Counted from the first letter of the stretch, positions 1-6,872 are shown. The stretch is DNA of 10,596 nucleotides from CAMPJM01 sp964440915 (GCA_964440915.1 CAYTTV010000085.1:1-10596); one strand, 5' to 3'. Made by a program: numbers and translations. The notes: generated by a model not told the origin, from the sequence alone.

Positions 1-24
1 CATACGAAGATATTGCAAATATTA

Positions 25-48
25 AGATTTTAGATTTTAGATTTTAGA
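25..48. repeat. 7-bp AGATTTT microsatellite, about 3.4 copies
   Basis: Three exact AGATTTT units lie head to tail (25-31, 32-38, 39-45), followed by AGA. The tract is noncoding and lies just downstream of the leftward HEAT-like gene. I see no stem-loop or T-tract here that would make a terminator for that gene. Confidence 0.7.
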
Positions 49-77
49 AATAAGAATTTGGGCGTTGCAATAGGTTT

Positions 78-602
78 CTAATAGGCTGGCCGCTCTAAGG
101 CTTTCAGGATTTTACTGCCACGGCTTCTAAACCCGGGCAAGGCATAGGGCATCTGGTCTTCGATGATGATTCGAAGTTCGTTCATGAGGCTCGGTTCGTG
201 CCTGCCAATGTTGTACGCAACTGTCATGGCGAACATTTTAATGGCCACTGGCTCTTTTTTGTTAGATAAAATATCAAAGCAAATATCGATAAGGATGCCT
301 TGAAGAGGTTCTGGTATTTCGACAAATTGCAGGGAGCGTAGAATGCTCCTTTTTACGGCAGGGTGGCAAGTAGTATCTTTCAATCTTAAAACAAGCTGAC
401 CTAAGTGCGGAAGCACCAATGCTGGAAAAGCCTCTGCACAGTAGGAAAATGGCCAAGCTGCTCTTTGTGCTTCTTGGTAATTTCCAAACAATAGGAGGTG
501 AGCCAGTAGCGCGAACTTGTGAGGGTCATTGCCTATATACGCAACAATTGCAACGGTATTGGATTTGGAATACTCCTTTAGAATTTTTTGTTCGAGATTC
601 AT
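78..602 (-). CDS. HEAT-like helical repeat protein, function unknown
   Basis: A 174-residue, probably cytosolic protein built of repeated helix pairs. Examples are the stretch around KFALLAHLLLFGNYQEAQRAAW, then helices around PALVLPHLGQLVLRL, PAVKRSILRSLQFV and PVAIKMFAMTVAYNI. This spacing and the Ala/Leu pattern resemble HEAT/ARM-type scaffolds. I see no catalytic motif, signal peptide or membrane segment. The frame is open upstream to a TTG at 626, but the ATG at 602 (protein begins MNLEQKIL) is preferred because the eight extra residues add nothing recognisable. The stop is TAG at 78-80. It lies 71 bp downstream of the small ferredoxin-fold gene on the same strand, so the two may be co-transcribed. 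Similar proteins seem widespread in Bacteroidota as uncharacterised proteins (from memory of the family). A binding or scaffold role is inference only. Confidence 0.75.
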   Translation of the reverse strand: MNLEQKILKEYSKSNTVAIVAYIGNDPHKFALLAHLLLFGNYQEAQRAAWPFSYCAEAFPALVLPHLGQLVLRLKDTTCHPAVKRSILRSLQFVEIPEPLQGILIDICFDILSNKKEPVAIKMFAMTVAYNIGRHEPSLMNELRIIIEDQMPYALPGFRSRGSKILKALERPAY

Positions 603-673
603 AGAGGGGCGCAAGATTAAAGCCAAAGTTATAAAGTTTCATCAAATCTGATGGGGCATTGACCTTCTCATTG

Positions 674-889
674 TTACATAACTTCGATTTCAAAGTTTGC
701 TTTCTTAACGATTTTCATCACTTGTTCGATGTCGATCGTTGCAGCACTCTCAACCTCGATTCTCAAGACCTTATCGCAGTCCTCTAAATCGAAGTTTATC
801 TTGTATATAGGGGCTAACTGGGTTAGGCTCTTGATCACCTGTTCCGCGTCTTTAGGAGAGCAAATATTTGTCTTGAAAACCTCTACCAT
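674..889 (-). CDS. Small HMA-like ferredoxin-fold protein without the metal motif
   Basis: A 71-residue protein whose predicted order, strand-helix-strand-strand-helix-strand, matches the heavy-metal-associated (HMA) ferredoxin-like fold. Strand 1 is VEVFKTNI, helix 1 about 13-25, strands 2-3 about 28-45, helix 2 about IEQVMKIVKKA, and the last strand FEIEVM. The CxxC that binds copper in true HMA chaperones is absent. The only two cysteines (about residues 9 and 25) are far apart, so metal transfer is unlikely. The frame is open to a TTG at 910, but that codon falls on the predicted promoter, so the ATG at 889 is chosen. It is probably soluble. It sits upstream of the HEAT-like gene, with 71 bp between them. 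Its function is not recognised. Confidence 0.7.
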   Translation of the reverse strand: MVEVFKTNICSPKDAEQVIKSLTQLAPIYKINFDLEDCDKVLRIEVESAATIDIEQVMKIVKKANFEIEVM

Positions 890-907
890 TGCAATATTTG
901 TTTTGGC

Positions 908-938
908 CAAATTTACAATGCGAAAGCGTAGTTTAAAA
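908..938 (-). promoter_or_regulatory. Candidate Bacteroidota promoter for the small ferredoxin-fold gene
   Basis: On the minus strand TAAATTTG (908-915) matches the Bacteroidota -7 consensus TAnnTTTG exactly. A TTTT at 935-938 (consensus TTTG, three of four) sits exactly 19 bp upstream, the usual spacing. The transcript would begin about 12 nt before the ATG at 889. The 10-bp palindrome TTTGGCCAAA (902-911) overlaps the -7 element and could be an operator, though this is only inferred. Confidence 0.4.
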
Positions 939-987
939 TGGACGATAGCGACAATTTAGCGGGTGGATTATGCCATTTTTGAAAAGT

Positions 988-1980
988 TTATAGGGTTGCT
1001 TGCATAACCGCCTCTTTATTATATTTGTGTTTGTACTCTATTGGTGACAAGTTCGTGATTTTTCTAAAGATACTTCGGAAAGCCTTGGTATCGGTATAGC
1101 CAACATCATACATTACTTCGCTGATATTTTTCCTGCTGGTTTCAAGGGTTTTTTTTGCTGCTTCAATTTTTACGCGCTGAATATATTCGTTGATAGTATT
1201 GCAAGTAGCCTTTTTGAATCTGCGTTCGAGGCTTCTCCTGCCCAAGGCAAACATGGAGGCCAATCGGTCAACGGTTATTTTTTCCTGATAATGCCCTTCT
1301 ATAAACTCTTGGGCTTTTTTTATGACTTCGTCGTCATGCTTCTTTTGACCTTCAAATATAATGAAGGGCGATTGGCTGTCACGGTCTATATCGATCATAA
1401 ATGTTTTGGCAGTCAGGATGGCCACTTCACGACCAGCATATTTTTCAACGAGATAGAGCAGCAGATTGAGGTATGAATAAGCACCGCCACTGGTATATAT
1501 GCCGTCATCTTCAGTCATGATTTTATCGTCTACCAAATTTACATTTGGGAACATCTCCCTGAAATCATGGGCATGTAACCAATGCGTGGCACAAGTTCTG
1601 CCTTCAAGCAGGCCGGTAGCAGCTAGAAAATAGGCGCCTATACAGAAGCTCACTACTTCTGCGCCAGCTCTATACTGTTGAACTATCCATGGAACGAAAG
1701 CTGCGTTGCGCTCTAGAGCGGCCTTTGGATCTCCATGGATGGCCGGAATGATGATAAGGTCAGTCTGTTTTATGTCTCCTATCAGTGCATCGGGGTTTAC
1801 AGTAAAGAGGCCTGTTGCTTGTCGAGTTTCTTTTTCAAGGCCTACAAGTTGGATATTGAATAAAGGAGGTTTGCCCATTTGCGCTAAAAATCCATTAACC
1901 TGATTCAGCATCTGATGCGTTCCTTCAATGTTAACTAAACTGGTATGGCCAATTGGGACGAGTATAGAGACATGTTTCAT
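988..1980 (-). CDS. GlxA-family AraC-type transcriptional regulator with DJ-1/PfpI domain
   Basis: A 330-residue DNA-binding regulator. Residues 1-190 are a DJ-1/PfpI-like class I glutamine amidotransferase fold with the nucleophile-elbow segment VVSFCIGAYFLA (Cys113) and the following ATHW typical of GlxA/CdhR regulators. In these the domain is thought to sense a ligand. Residues about 218-318 are an AraC HTH_18 domain with two helix-turn-helix units: ITVDRLASMFALGRRSLERRF, then ISEVMYDVGYTDTKAFRSIF followed by the signature LSPIEYK. The ATG at 1980 (MKHVSILVPIG) gives the usual family length and starts at the first DJ-1 strand. A TTG at 2040 would add 20 residues with no family character. 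It is transcribed divergently from the VOC gene across 194 bp, which suggests that gene, itself, or both as targets. No ligand can be assigned. Confidence 0.9.
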   Translation of the reverse strand: MKHVSILVPIGHTSLVNIEGTHQMLNQVNGFLAQMGKPPLFNIQLVGLEKETRQATGLFTVNPDALIGDIKQTDLIIIPAIHGDPKAALERNAAFVPWIVQQYRAGAEVVSFCIGAYFLAATGLLEGRTCATHWLHAHDFREMFPNVNLVDDKIMTEDDGIYTSGGAYSYLNLLLYLVEKYAGREVAILTAKTFMIDIDRDSQSPFIIFEGQKKHDDEVIKKAQEFIEGHYQEKITVDRLASMFALGRRSLERRFKKATCNTINEYIQRVKIEAAKKTLETSRKNISEVMYDVGYTDTKAFRSIFRKITNLSPIEYKHKYNKEAVMQATL

Positions 1981-2116
1981 GGCATAAAAAGTAAAGTGAG
2001 TGCTTTGAAAAAACCTGTGTCTGGAACAATAGGGAAACAAACCCTAATTATTTGACAAGTAAAAGTAAAGAAAAGCATTGTCGTAATCAACCCTTTATTT
2101 GGCGTTAACTCACCCT

Positions 2117-2145
2117 TATGTTGATGTTTTATTCCGCTAATTTTG
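2117..2145 (+). promoter_or_regulatory. Candidate promoter for the VOC gene
   Basis: TAATTTTG at 2138-2145 is an exact match to the Bacteroidota -7 consensus TAnnTTTG. The -33 box is weak: TATG at 2117-2120, 17 bp upstream, has three of the four TTTG bases. Transcription would start about 25 nt before the ATG at 2175. A regulator acting here would fit the divergent GlxA-type gene, but I see no clear operator. Confidence 0.35.
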
Positions 2146-2174
2146 AATTATCAAGTAATCACAAAACTACAATT

Positions 2175-2609
2175 ATGGAGACCAAGATTTTTGTTAACCT
2201 GCCCGTCCAAGATCTTAATAGATCCAAGGATTTTTTTTCTAAGTTAGGCTATACCTTCAATGCGCAATTTACCGATGACAAATGCGCTTGCATGGTTATT
2301 TCGGAACACATATATGCCATGCTGATCGTCCATGAGAGGTTTAAGGATTTTACGCCCAAAGCAATTGCGGATGCAAGCAAAACAACAGAGGTGCTGACGT
2401 GCTTAAGTGCAGAAAGCAAAGACAAAGTAAATGAGATAGCAGACAAGGCACTGGCAGCAGGTGCTACGGCAACGAGAGAGCCGGATGATTATGGTTTTAT
2501 GTTCAGCAGAAGCTTCAATGATCCTGATGGCCATATTTGGGAAGTGATGTGGATGGATATGGAAGCCGTAAACAAGCAAGGCGTTGAAACTATGAATGAA
2601 AATACTTAA
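2175..2609 (+). CDS. VOC-superfamily (glyoxalase/bleomycin-resistance fold) protein
   Basis: A 144-residue protein of the vicinal oxygen chelate fold, made of two beta-alpha-beta-beta-beta halves. The first half begins with METKIFVNLPVQDLNRSKDFF, a typical opening strand plus the SKDFF helix. The second ends with the hallmark FNDPDGHIWEVMWMD (about 114-128), in which His120 and Glu123 are positions usually used for metal binding. The missing partner ligand in the first half cannot be judged by eye, so an enzyme is likely but not proven, and the substrate is unknown. The ATG at 2175 is chosen over an upstream in-frame codon at 2118, because that start lies before the best -7 element and adds a segment unlike the family. 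It is followed within 30 bp by a strong terminator, so it is probably monocistronic. It is divergent from the GlxA-type regulator. Confidence 0.88.
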   Translation: METKIFVNLPVQDLNRSKDFFSKLGYTFNAQFTDDKCACMVISEHIYAMLIVHERFKDFTPKAIADASKTTEVLTCLSAESKDKVNEIADKALAAGATATREPDDYGFMFSRSFNDPDGHIWEVMWMDMEAVNKQGVETMNENT

Positions 2610-2634
2610 CTCCTATAGTACGATTAAATTACTT

Positions 2635-2668
2635 CAGCCACTATACATTATGTAGTGGCTGTTTTTTT
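2635..2668 (+). terminator. Rho-independent terminator after the VOC gene
   Basis: A perfect 9-bp stem, CAGCCACTA (2635-2643) with TAGTGGCTG (2653-2661), has a 9-nt loop and is followed at once by seven T residues (2662-2668). It lies 26 bp after the VOC stop codon and insulates that gene from the leu cluster. Confidence 0.88.
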
Positions 2669-2953
2669 GTTTATACCTCATAGCCAAAAAGCCGGTTTTC
2701 ACAAAGATTTCTCACTCCTTGTTAATTGGAGTCCCTTGCCTAAAACATTTCTTTCTTTTATTATAAGTTTGGCATTCATTTGCCCTGGCCCAAAATACCA
2801 AACAAAAGAAATGCAAGGAATGCTTTTTACCATCCTGTTCTGTATATTTGCATTTCTGTAGCGTATTTTATTTGTCCAACAGGTCCGAATCTAAGATAAT
2901 TTGACGGTTTGGCTCATAAAGCTGACGTTTATAATAATTCAAAAAAATAAGTA
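2669..2953 (+). promoter_or_regulatory. leu cluster upstream region with inverted repeat and promoter-like words
   Basis: This 285-bp gene-free stretch lies between the VOC terminator and leuC. It holds a 10-bp inverted repeat, AGAAATGCAA (2807-2816) with TTGCATTTCT (2848-2857). The right arm overlaps TATATTTG (2843-2850), an exact TAnnTTTG -7 word, although no good -33 box lies 19 bp upstream. A second candidate is TTTG (2908-2911) followed 18 bp later by TATAAT (2930-2935), which would give a leader of about 12 nt. The last 20 bases before leuC are AT-rich without a Shine-Dalgarno, as is usual in Bacteroidota. The leu promoter must lie here, but I cannot say which candidate is used. Confidence 0.4.
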
Positions 2954-4357
2954 ATGAACAATAAGCCAAGTACACTATTTGACAAAGTGTGGGATCCGCA
3001 TGTGATAAGAGAAATTGAAGATGGCCCAGATGTGTTTTTTATTGACCGGCACTTCATTCATGAGGTAACAAGCCCTGTAGCCTTTAGAGGGCTAGAAAGC
3101 AGAGGCCTTAAAGTATTGTATCCAGAACGTACGTTTGCTACGGCCGATCATAACACACCAACAATCAACCAGCACCTGCCGGTAGAAGATCCACTTTCTG
3201 CGAATCAGTTGCGTGCATTGGAAGACAACACCACCAAATACGGCATTTCCCACTGGGGGCTCGGCAATCCAAAAAATGGCATAGTGCACGTAGTAGGTCC
3301 TGAAAACGGCATTACACTCCCAGGCATGACCATTGTTTGTGGCGATTCTCATACGTCTACCCACGGTGCTTTCGGTGCCATTGCCTTTGGTATCGGTACT
3401 TCAGAAGTAGAGATGGTACTTTCTTCGCAATGTATTATGCAGCCAAAGCCTAAGAAAATGCGAATTGTGGTGAATGGGGAAATAGGAAAAGGTGTGACCC
3501 CTAAAGACGTGATCCTTTACATCATATCTAAAATATCCACCAGCGGTGCTACAGGCTATTTTGTAGAGTATGCCGGAGAGGTTTTTGAAAACATGAGCAT
3601 GGAAGGCCGTATGACGGTTTGTAACATGAGCATAGAAATGGGTGCTAGAGGAGGCATGATTGCCCCTGACGATACCACCTTTAATTATATCAAAGGCCGT
3701 GAATTGGCACCAAAAGGAGAAGCGTGGGACAAGCAATTGGCCTATTGGAAAACATTAAAAACAGACGAAGGCGCTACATTTGATAAAGAGTATACTTATG
3801 ATGCGGCAGAAATAGAGCCGATGATTACCTATGGAACCAACCCAGGCATGGGCATTGGCATTTCTCAATTGATCCCTACAGCCGAAAGTCTGACTGGCGG
3901 TGTCGCAACCTATGAAAAATCTCTCAATTACATGGGATTTGAAGAAGGGGAAAGAATGCTGGGCAAGAAAGTAGATTATGTATTTATTGGTAGCTGTACC
4001 AATGGCCGTATTGAAGATTTTAGAGCATTTGCATCTATTGTAAAAGGGCGTAAAAAGGCCGATCATATAACAGCTTGGATAGTTCCTGGATCGCATGTAG
4101 TAAGAAAGCAAATTCAAGAAGAAGGAATCTTAGACACACTCACAGAAGCAGGCTTCCTGTTGCGTGAGCCAGGCTGTTCTGCATGTCTTGCAATGAATGA
4201 CGATAAAATTCCTGCGGGAAAATATGCCGTGAGTACAAGCAACAGGAACTTTGAAGGCCGACAAGGCCCAGGAAGCCGTACCTTATTGGCAAGTCCACTT
4301 GTAGCTGCTGCAGCTGCTGTCACTGGATATGTAACCGATCCTCGTGAGTTGATGTAG
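2954..4357 (+). CDS. leuC: 3-isopropylmalate dehydratase, large subunit
   Basis: A 467-residue aconitase-family protein, the usual LeuC length. With LeuD it isomerises 2-isopropylmalate to 3-isopropylmalate in cytosolic leucine synthesis. The family features are complete: TLFDKVWDPHVI near the N-terminus, substrate-site segments such as CGDSHTSTHGAFGAIAFGIGTSEV (129-152), and the three [4Fe-4S] cluster cysteines. These are Cys348 in FIGSCTNGRIEDFR, and Cys408 and Cys411 in REPGCSACLAMN. The C-terminal TSNRNFEGRQGPGSRTLLASP is also characteristic. The ATG at 2954 gives the standard N-terminus. It is the first gene of the leu cluster, with 90 bp before leuD. The protein looks intact. Confidence 0.98.
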   Translation: MNNKPSTLFDKVWDPHVIREIEDGPDVFFIDRHFIHEVTSPVAFRGLESRGLKVLYPERTFATADHNTPTINQHLPVEDPLSANQLRALEDNTTKYGISHWGLGNPKNGIVHVVGPENGITLPGMTIVCGDSHTSTHGAFGAIAFGIGTSEVEMVLSSQCIMQPKPKKMRIVVNGEIGKGVTPKDVILYIISKISTSGATGYFVEYAGEVFENMSMEGRMTVCNMSIEMGARGGMIAPDDTTFNYIKGRELAPKGEAWDKQLAYWKTLKTDEGATFDKEYTYDAAEIEPMITYGTNPGMGIGISQLIPTAESLTGGVATYEKSLNYMGFEEGERMLGKKVDYVFIGSCTNGRIEDFRAFASIVKGRKKADHITAWIVPGSHVVRKQIQEEGILDTLTEAGFLLREPGCSACLAMNDDKIPAGKYAVSTSNRNFEGRQGPGSRTLLASPLVAAAAAVTGYVTDPRELM

Positions 4358-4410
4358 GGGAGAAGTTTAAAGAGGCAGTAAGCAGTTGCAGTAGACAAAA
4401 ACCGCAAATT

Positions 4411-4434
4411 CATTCAATCATTCTATCATTCATT
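4411..4434. repeat. 8-bp tandem repeat (CATTCnAT-like, 3 units) before leuD
   Basis: Three 8-bp units, CATTCAAT, CATTCTAT and CATTCATT, run head to tail in the 90-bp leuC-leuD gap and end 13 bp before the leuD ATG. They fall where the ribosome would load on leuD, so copy-number change could alter its translation. No function is shown. Confidence 0.6.
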
Positions 4435-4447
4435 AATTTTAACCTTA

Positions 4448-5041
4448 ATGGCATACGATAAATTTAATATTCTTAGAAGCTCAGCAGTACCATTACCGAT
4501 CGAGAATGTCGATACGGACCAGATCATACCGGCGCGTTTCCTAAAAGCGACCAAGCGAGAAGGATTTGGTGACAACCTCTTTAGAGATTGGCGATATAAT
4601 AACGACAATACACCCAAGACAGATTTTGTACTGAACAACCCAATATATTCTGGTAAGATATTGGTAGGAGGCAAAAACTTTGGTAGTGGTAGTAGCCGTG
4701 AGCACGCTGCTTGGGCCATTTATGACTATGGATTCAGGTGCGTGGTTTCTAGTTTTTTTGCTGACATATTCAGGAACAACTCAATCAATGTGGGTATTTT
4801 ACCCGTACAAGTAAGCCCTGAGTTTTTGGAAAAGATTTTCTTAGCCATAGAAAAAGATCCCAATGCTGAGTTTGAGGTAAACTTACCTGACCAATCTATT
4901 ACCATCCTTCAAACTGGAGAAAAGGAATCATTTGACATAAACGGTTACAAAAAGCACAACCTGTTAAATGGGTTCGACGATATTGATTACCTTCAAGCAA
5001 TGAAAGATGAAATAAAAGTTTTCGGAGCAGAAAGGGTATAA
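4448..5041 (+). CDS. leuD: 3-isopropylmalate dehydratase, small subunit
   Basis: A 197-residue protein of normal LeuD length, forming the swivelling small subunit that completes the isopropylmalate isomerase active site with LeuC. Clear marks are the early PLPIENVDTDQIIPARFLK (about 15-33) and the substrate-binding loop FGSGSSREHAAWA (78-90). These are followed by the hydrophobic GFRCVVSSFFADIFRNNSINVGILPV core, where the phylogenetically conserved ARFFADIF-type helix occurs. The C-terminal third (about 125-197) matches the usual extension of bacterial LeuD. The ATG at 4448 follows an AT-rich stretch with no Shine-Dalgarno. It ends 199 bp before the synthase gene and is followed at once by a strong stem-loop. 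Confidence 0.97.
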   Translation: MAYDKFNILRSSAVPLPIENVDTDQIIPARFLKATKREGFGDNLFRDWRYNNDNTPKTDFVLNNPIYSGKILVGGKNFGSGSSREHAAWAIYDYGFRCVVSSFFADIFRNNSINVGILPVQVSPEFLEKIFLAIEKDPNAEFEVNLPDQSITILQTGEKESFDINGYKKHNLLNGFDDIDYLQAMKDEIKVFGAERV

Positions 5042-5047
5042 TCTTAC

Positions 5048-5085
5048 TATTGGCTTGAAAGACAAAGCATTCTTTCAAGCCAATG
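5048..5085 (+). other. Perfect 14-bp stem-loop after leuD without a U-tract
   Basis: ATTGGCTTGAAAGA (5049-5062) pairs perfectly with TCTTTCAAGCCAAT (5071-5084), leaving an 8-nt loop. It starts 8 bp after the leuD stop. The stem is long enough to be a terminator, but the bases after it (GCCACTC) are not T-rich on either side. It is better read as an RNA-processing or 3'-end-protecting hairpin, or a factor-assisted terminator. Confidence 0.7.
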
Positions 5086-5187
5086 CCACTCAATACTGAT
5101 GCAATATTTTCATCAACTGAATTCAAACATCAAATATTTCCCAGATCATTGAGGCTGCTCAATTATATATTCCTAACAAAGGTGTCT

Positions 5188-5244
5188 ATGATAAAAGCTG
5201 CATTGTTCAGAATCAAGGGGAATAATTTACTATTAGTACAGTGA
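5188..5244 (+). CDS. Candidate 18-residue leader peptide overlapping the synthase start
   Basis: A short ORF encodes MIKAALFRIKGNNLLLVQ. Its TGA stop (5242-5244) overlaps the GTG start (5241-5243) of the next gene in the four bases GTGA, the arrangement typical of translational coupling. Near its end it has three consecutive leucine codons, TTA CTA TTA, then a valine codon. Leucine runs are the mark of leader peptides that sense leucyl-tRNA. Against this, the region is AT-rich, so TTA/CTA runs arise easily, and no Shine-Dalgarno or terminator/antiterminator pair is evident. A ribosome stalled at these codons would also cover the synthase start rather than expose it. Its expression is unproven. 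Confidence 0.25.
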   Translation: MIKAALFRIKGNNLLLVQ

Positions 5245-6767
5245 AAAAACCGCAGCGTCATGTAGAAATAATGGACACCACCCTTCGCGATGGGGAACAA
5301 ACCAGCGGGGTGTCCTTTTCTGCCTTAGAAAAACTGACCATCGCCAAGCTTCTGCTCACGGAAGTAAAAGTGGATAGGATAGAAGTAGCTTCTGCCCGGG
5401 TATCGGATGGAGAGTTTGAGGCAGTGAAAAAAATCACTGAATGGGCTGAGGCAAACAATTATTTAGACAGGGTTGAGATACTTACTTTTTTAGACAAGGA
5501 CATTTCCATCAATTGGACTTTGAACGCAGGGGCCAAAGTAATGAATGTCCTGACCAAAGGATCTCTAAACCACCTTATCCATCAACTCAAGAAAAAACCG
5601 GAAGAGCATTTTTCCGATGTAGCCAACGTTGTGGAGCTGGCCGAAAAAAAAGGCCTTCAATGCAATATATATCTGGAGGATTGGAGCAATGGCATGAGGC
5701 ATTCCAAAGCATATGTATTACAGTATCTCGACTTTTTAAAAGATCAGCCTATCAAGCGAGTTATGCTGCCCGATACACTGGGTATTTTATATCCTTCCGA
5801 AACACGTGCTTATTTTATTGAGCTGGTAGAAAGGTATCCTCAGCTACATTTCGACTTTCATGCCCATAACGACTATGACCTAAGCATAGCCAATGTTATG
5901 GAAGCCACGCAAGCAGGAGCACATGGCCTGCACCTTACCATCAATGGTATGGGAGAAAGAGCTGGCAATGCCCCGCTATCAAGTGCTGTCGCGGTGCTGA
6001 AAGATTATGTAAAGGAGGCTTACACTTCTGTGGAAGAAAAGTCGCTCTATTCTGTGAGCAAATTGGTAGAAACATTCTCTGGCTTTAGAATACCTGCTAA
6101 CAAACCAGTAGTCGGCGAGAATGTATTCACACAGACTGCTGGTATTCATGCAGATGGAGATAAAAAGAATAAGCTTTACTTTAATGATCTTATTCCCGAG
6201 CGCTTCGGAAGGAAACGGATGTATGCGTTGGGAAAAACCAGTGGTAAGGCCAATATTGAAAACAACCTGCTTCAGATGGGTATTCAACTATCCGATGAAG
6301 AGCTGAAAAAAGTCACCCAGCGGGTCATTGAACTAGGCGACCGGAAAGAAGTGGTGACACCGGCTGATTTGCCCTACATCATTTCCGATATATTAGATAA
6401 AAGTGCCATAACCGAGCAGAAAGTAAAAATCAAGAACTATGTGCTCACCCATTCAAAGGACCTTCGGCCATCCGTTACCCTAGATATATGCATCGAGGGA
6501 GAATCCTTTGAAGTACATGCCCAAGGAGACGGTCAATATGATGCTTTTGTCAATGCGCTGAACAAGGTATATAAGCTAAAGAAAACCACCTTACCCAATC
6601 TGGTAGACTATGCCGTGCGCATCCCACCAGGAGGAAAATCCGATGCCTTATGCGAAACCATCATAACCTGGGAGCATTTGGGAAAAGAATTTAAAACCCG
6701 CGGGCTGGATAGCGACCAAACGGTTGCGGCCATCAAGGCTACAGAAAAAATGTTGAATTTGATATAG
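5241..6767 (+). CDS. leuA: 2-isopropylmalate synthase-type enzyme with C-terminal regulatory domain
   Basis: A 508-residue member of the LeuA/CimA/homocitrate-synthase family, which condenses acetyl-CoA with a 2-oxo acid. The TIM-barrel part carries IMDTTLRDGEQTSGVSF (10-26, Arg16 and metal ligand Asp17), metal ligands His207 and His209 in DFHAHNDYDLSIAN, GMGERAGNAPL (237-247), and the TQTAGIHADG segment (His303). Residues about 395-508 form a LeuA dimerisation/regulatory domain with the usual GDGQYDAFVNAL, where leucine (or isoleucine in CimA) binds. The start is GTG; no ATG fits upstream of IMDTT, and the GTG gives the family N-terminus. Its place between leuCD and leuB makes isopropylmalate synthesis the best guess. 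A paralogous citramalate synthase is the alternative, since many Bacteroidota carry a second, shorter leuA elsewhere. The gap before it holds a hairpin and a small ORF. Confidence 0.85.
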   Translation: MKKPQRHVEIMDTTLRDGEQTSGVSFSALEKLTIAKLLLTEVKVDRIEVASARVSDGEFEAVKKITEWAEANNYLDRVEILTFLDKDISINWTLNAGAKVMNVLTKGSLNHLIHQLKKKPEEHFSDVANVVELAEKKGLQCNIYLEDWSNGMRHSKAYVLQYLDFLKDQPIKRVMLPDTLGILYPSETRAYFIELVERYPQLHFDFHAHNDYDLSIANVMEATQAGAHGLHLTINGMGERAGNAPLSSAVAVLKDYVKEAYTSVEEKSLYSVSKLVETFSGFRIPANKPVVGENVFTQTAGIHADGDKKNKLYFNDLIPERFGRKRMYALGKTSGKANIENNLLQMGIQLSDEELKKVTQRVIELGDRKEVVTPADLPYIISDILDKSAITEQKVKIKNYVLTHSKDLRPSVTLDICIEGESFEVHAQGDGQYDAFVNALNKVYKLKKTTLPNLVDYAVRIPPGGKSDALCETIITWEHLGKEFKTRGLDSDQTVAAIKATEKMLNLI

Positions 6768-6776
6768 ATAAAATTT

Positions 6777-6872
6777 ATGCATCTTCTGCTTGCCTTGACT
6801 GAAACATATGTCTCTCGCAAAGAAAAGAAAGACCTATTGCAGAGAGCGCAAGTTGAAATAAGAGAACGCTAA
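6777..6872 (+). CDS. Candidate 31-residue leucine-rich small ORF between leuA and leuB
   Basis: The ORF starts 10 bp after the synthase stop and in the same frame. It encodes a peptide beginning MHLLLALTETYVSRKEKK and ending RAQVEIRER. Leu codons come early (CTT CTG CTT GCC TTG), and six of 31 residues are Leu. It lies in a 272-bp gap before leuB that is otherwise empty. Downstream, GATCTTT (6905-6911) can pair with AAAGGTC (6921-6927, one G-T pair), followed by four Ts, a weak terminator-like structure. It may be a leucine-sensing leader for leuB, a real small protein, the tail produced by reading through the synthase stop, or chance. No homologue is recognised. Confidence 0.25.
   Translation: MHLLLALTETYVSRKEKKDLLQRAQVEIRER

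Noticed and set aside
1981..2040. N-terminal extension of the GlxA-type regulator to TTG 2040
   Set aside because: The DJ-1 domain begins directly at the ATG at 1980, which gives the usual family length.
2655..2861. A 68-codon ORF between the VOC terminator and leuC
   Set aside because: It starts inside the terminator stem, has no recognisable domain, is AT-driven hydrophobic, and overlaps the leu promoter region.
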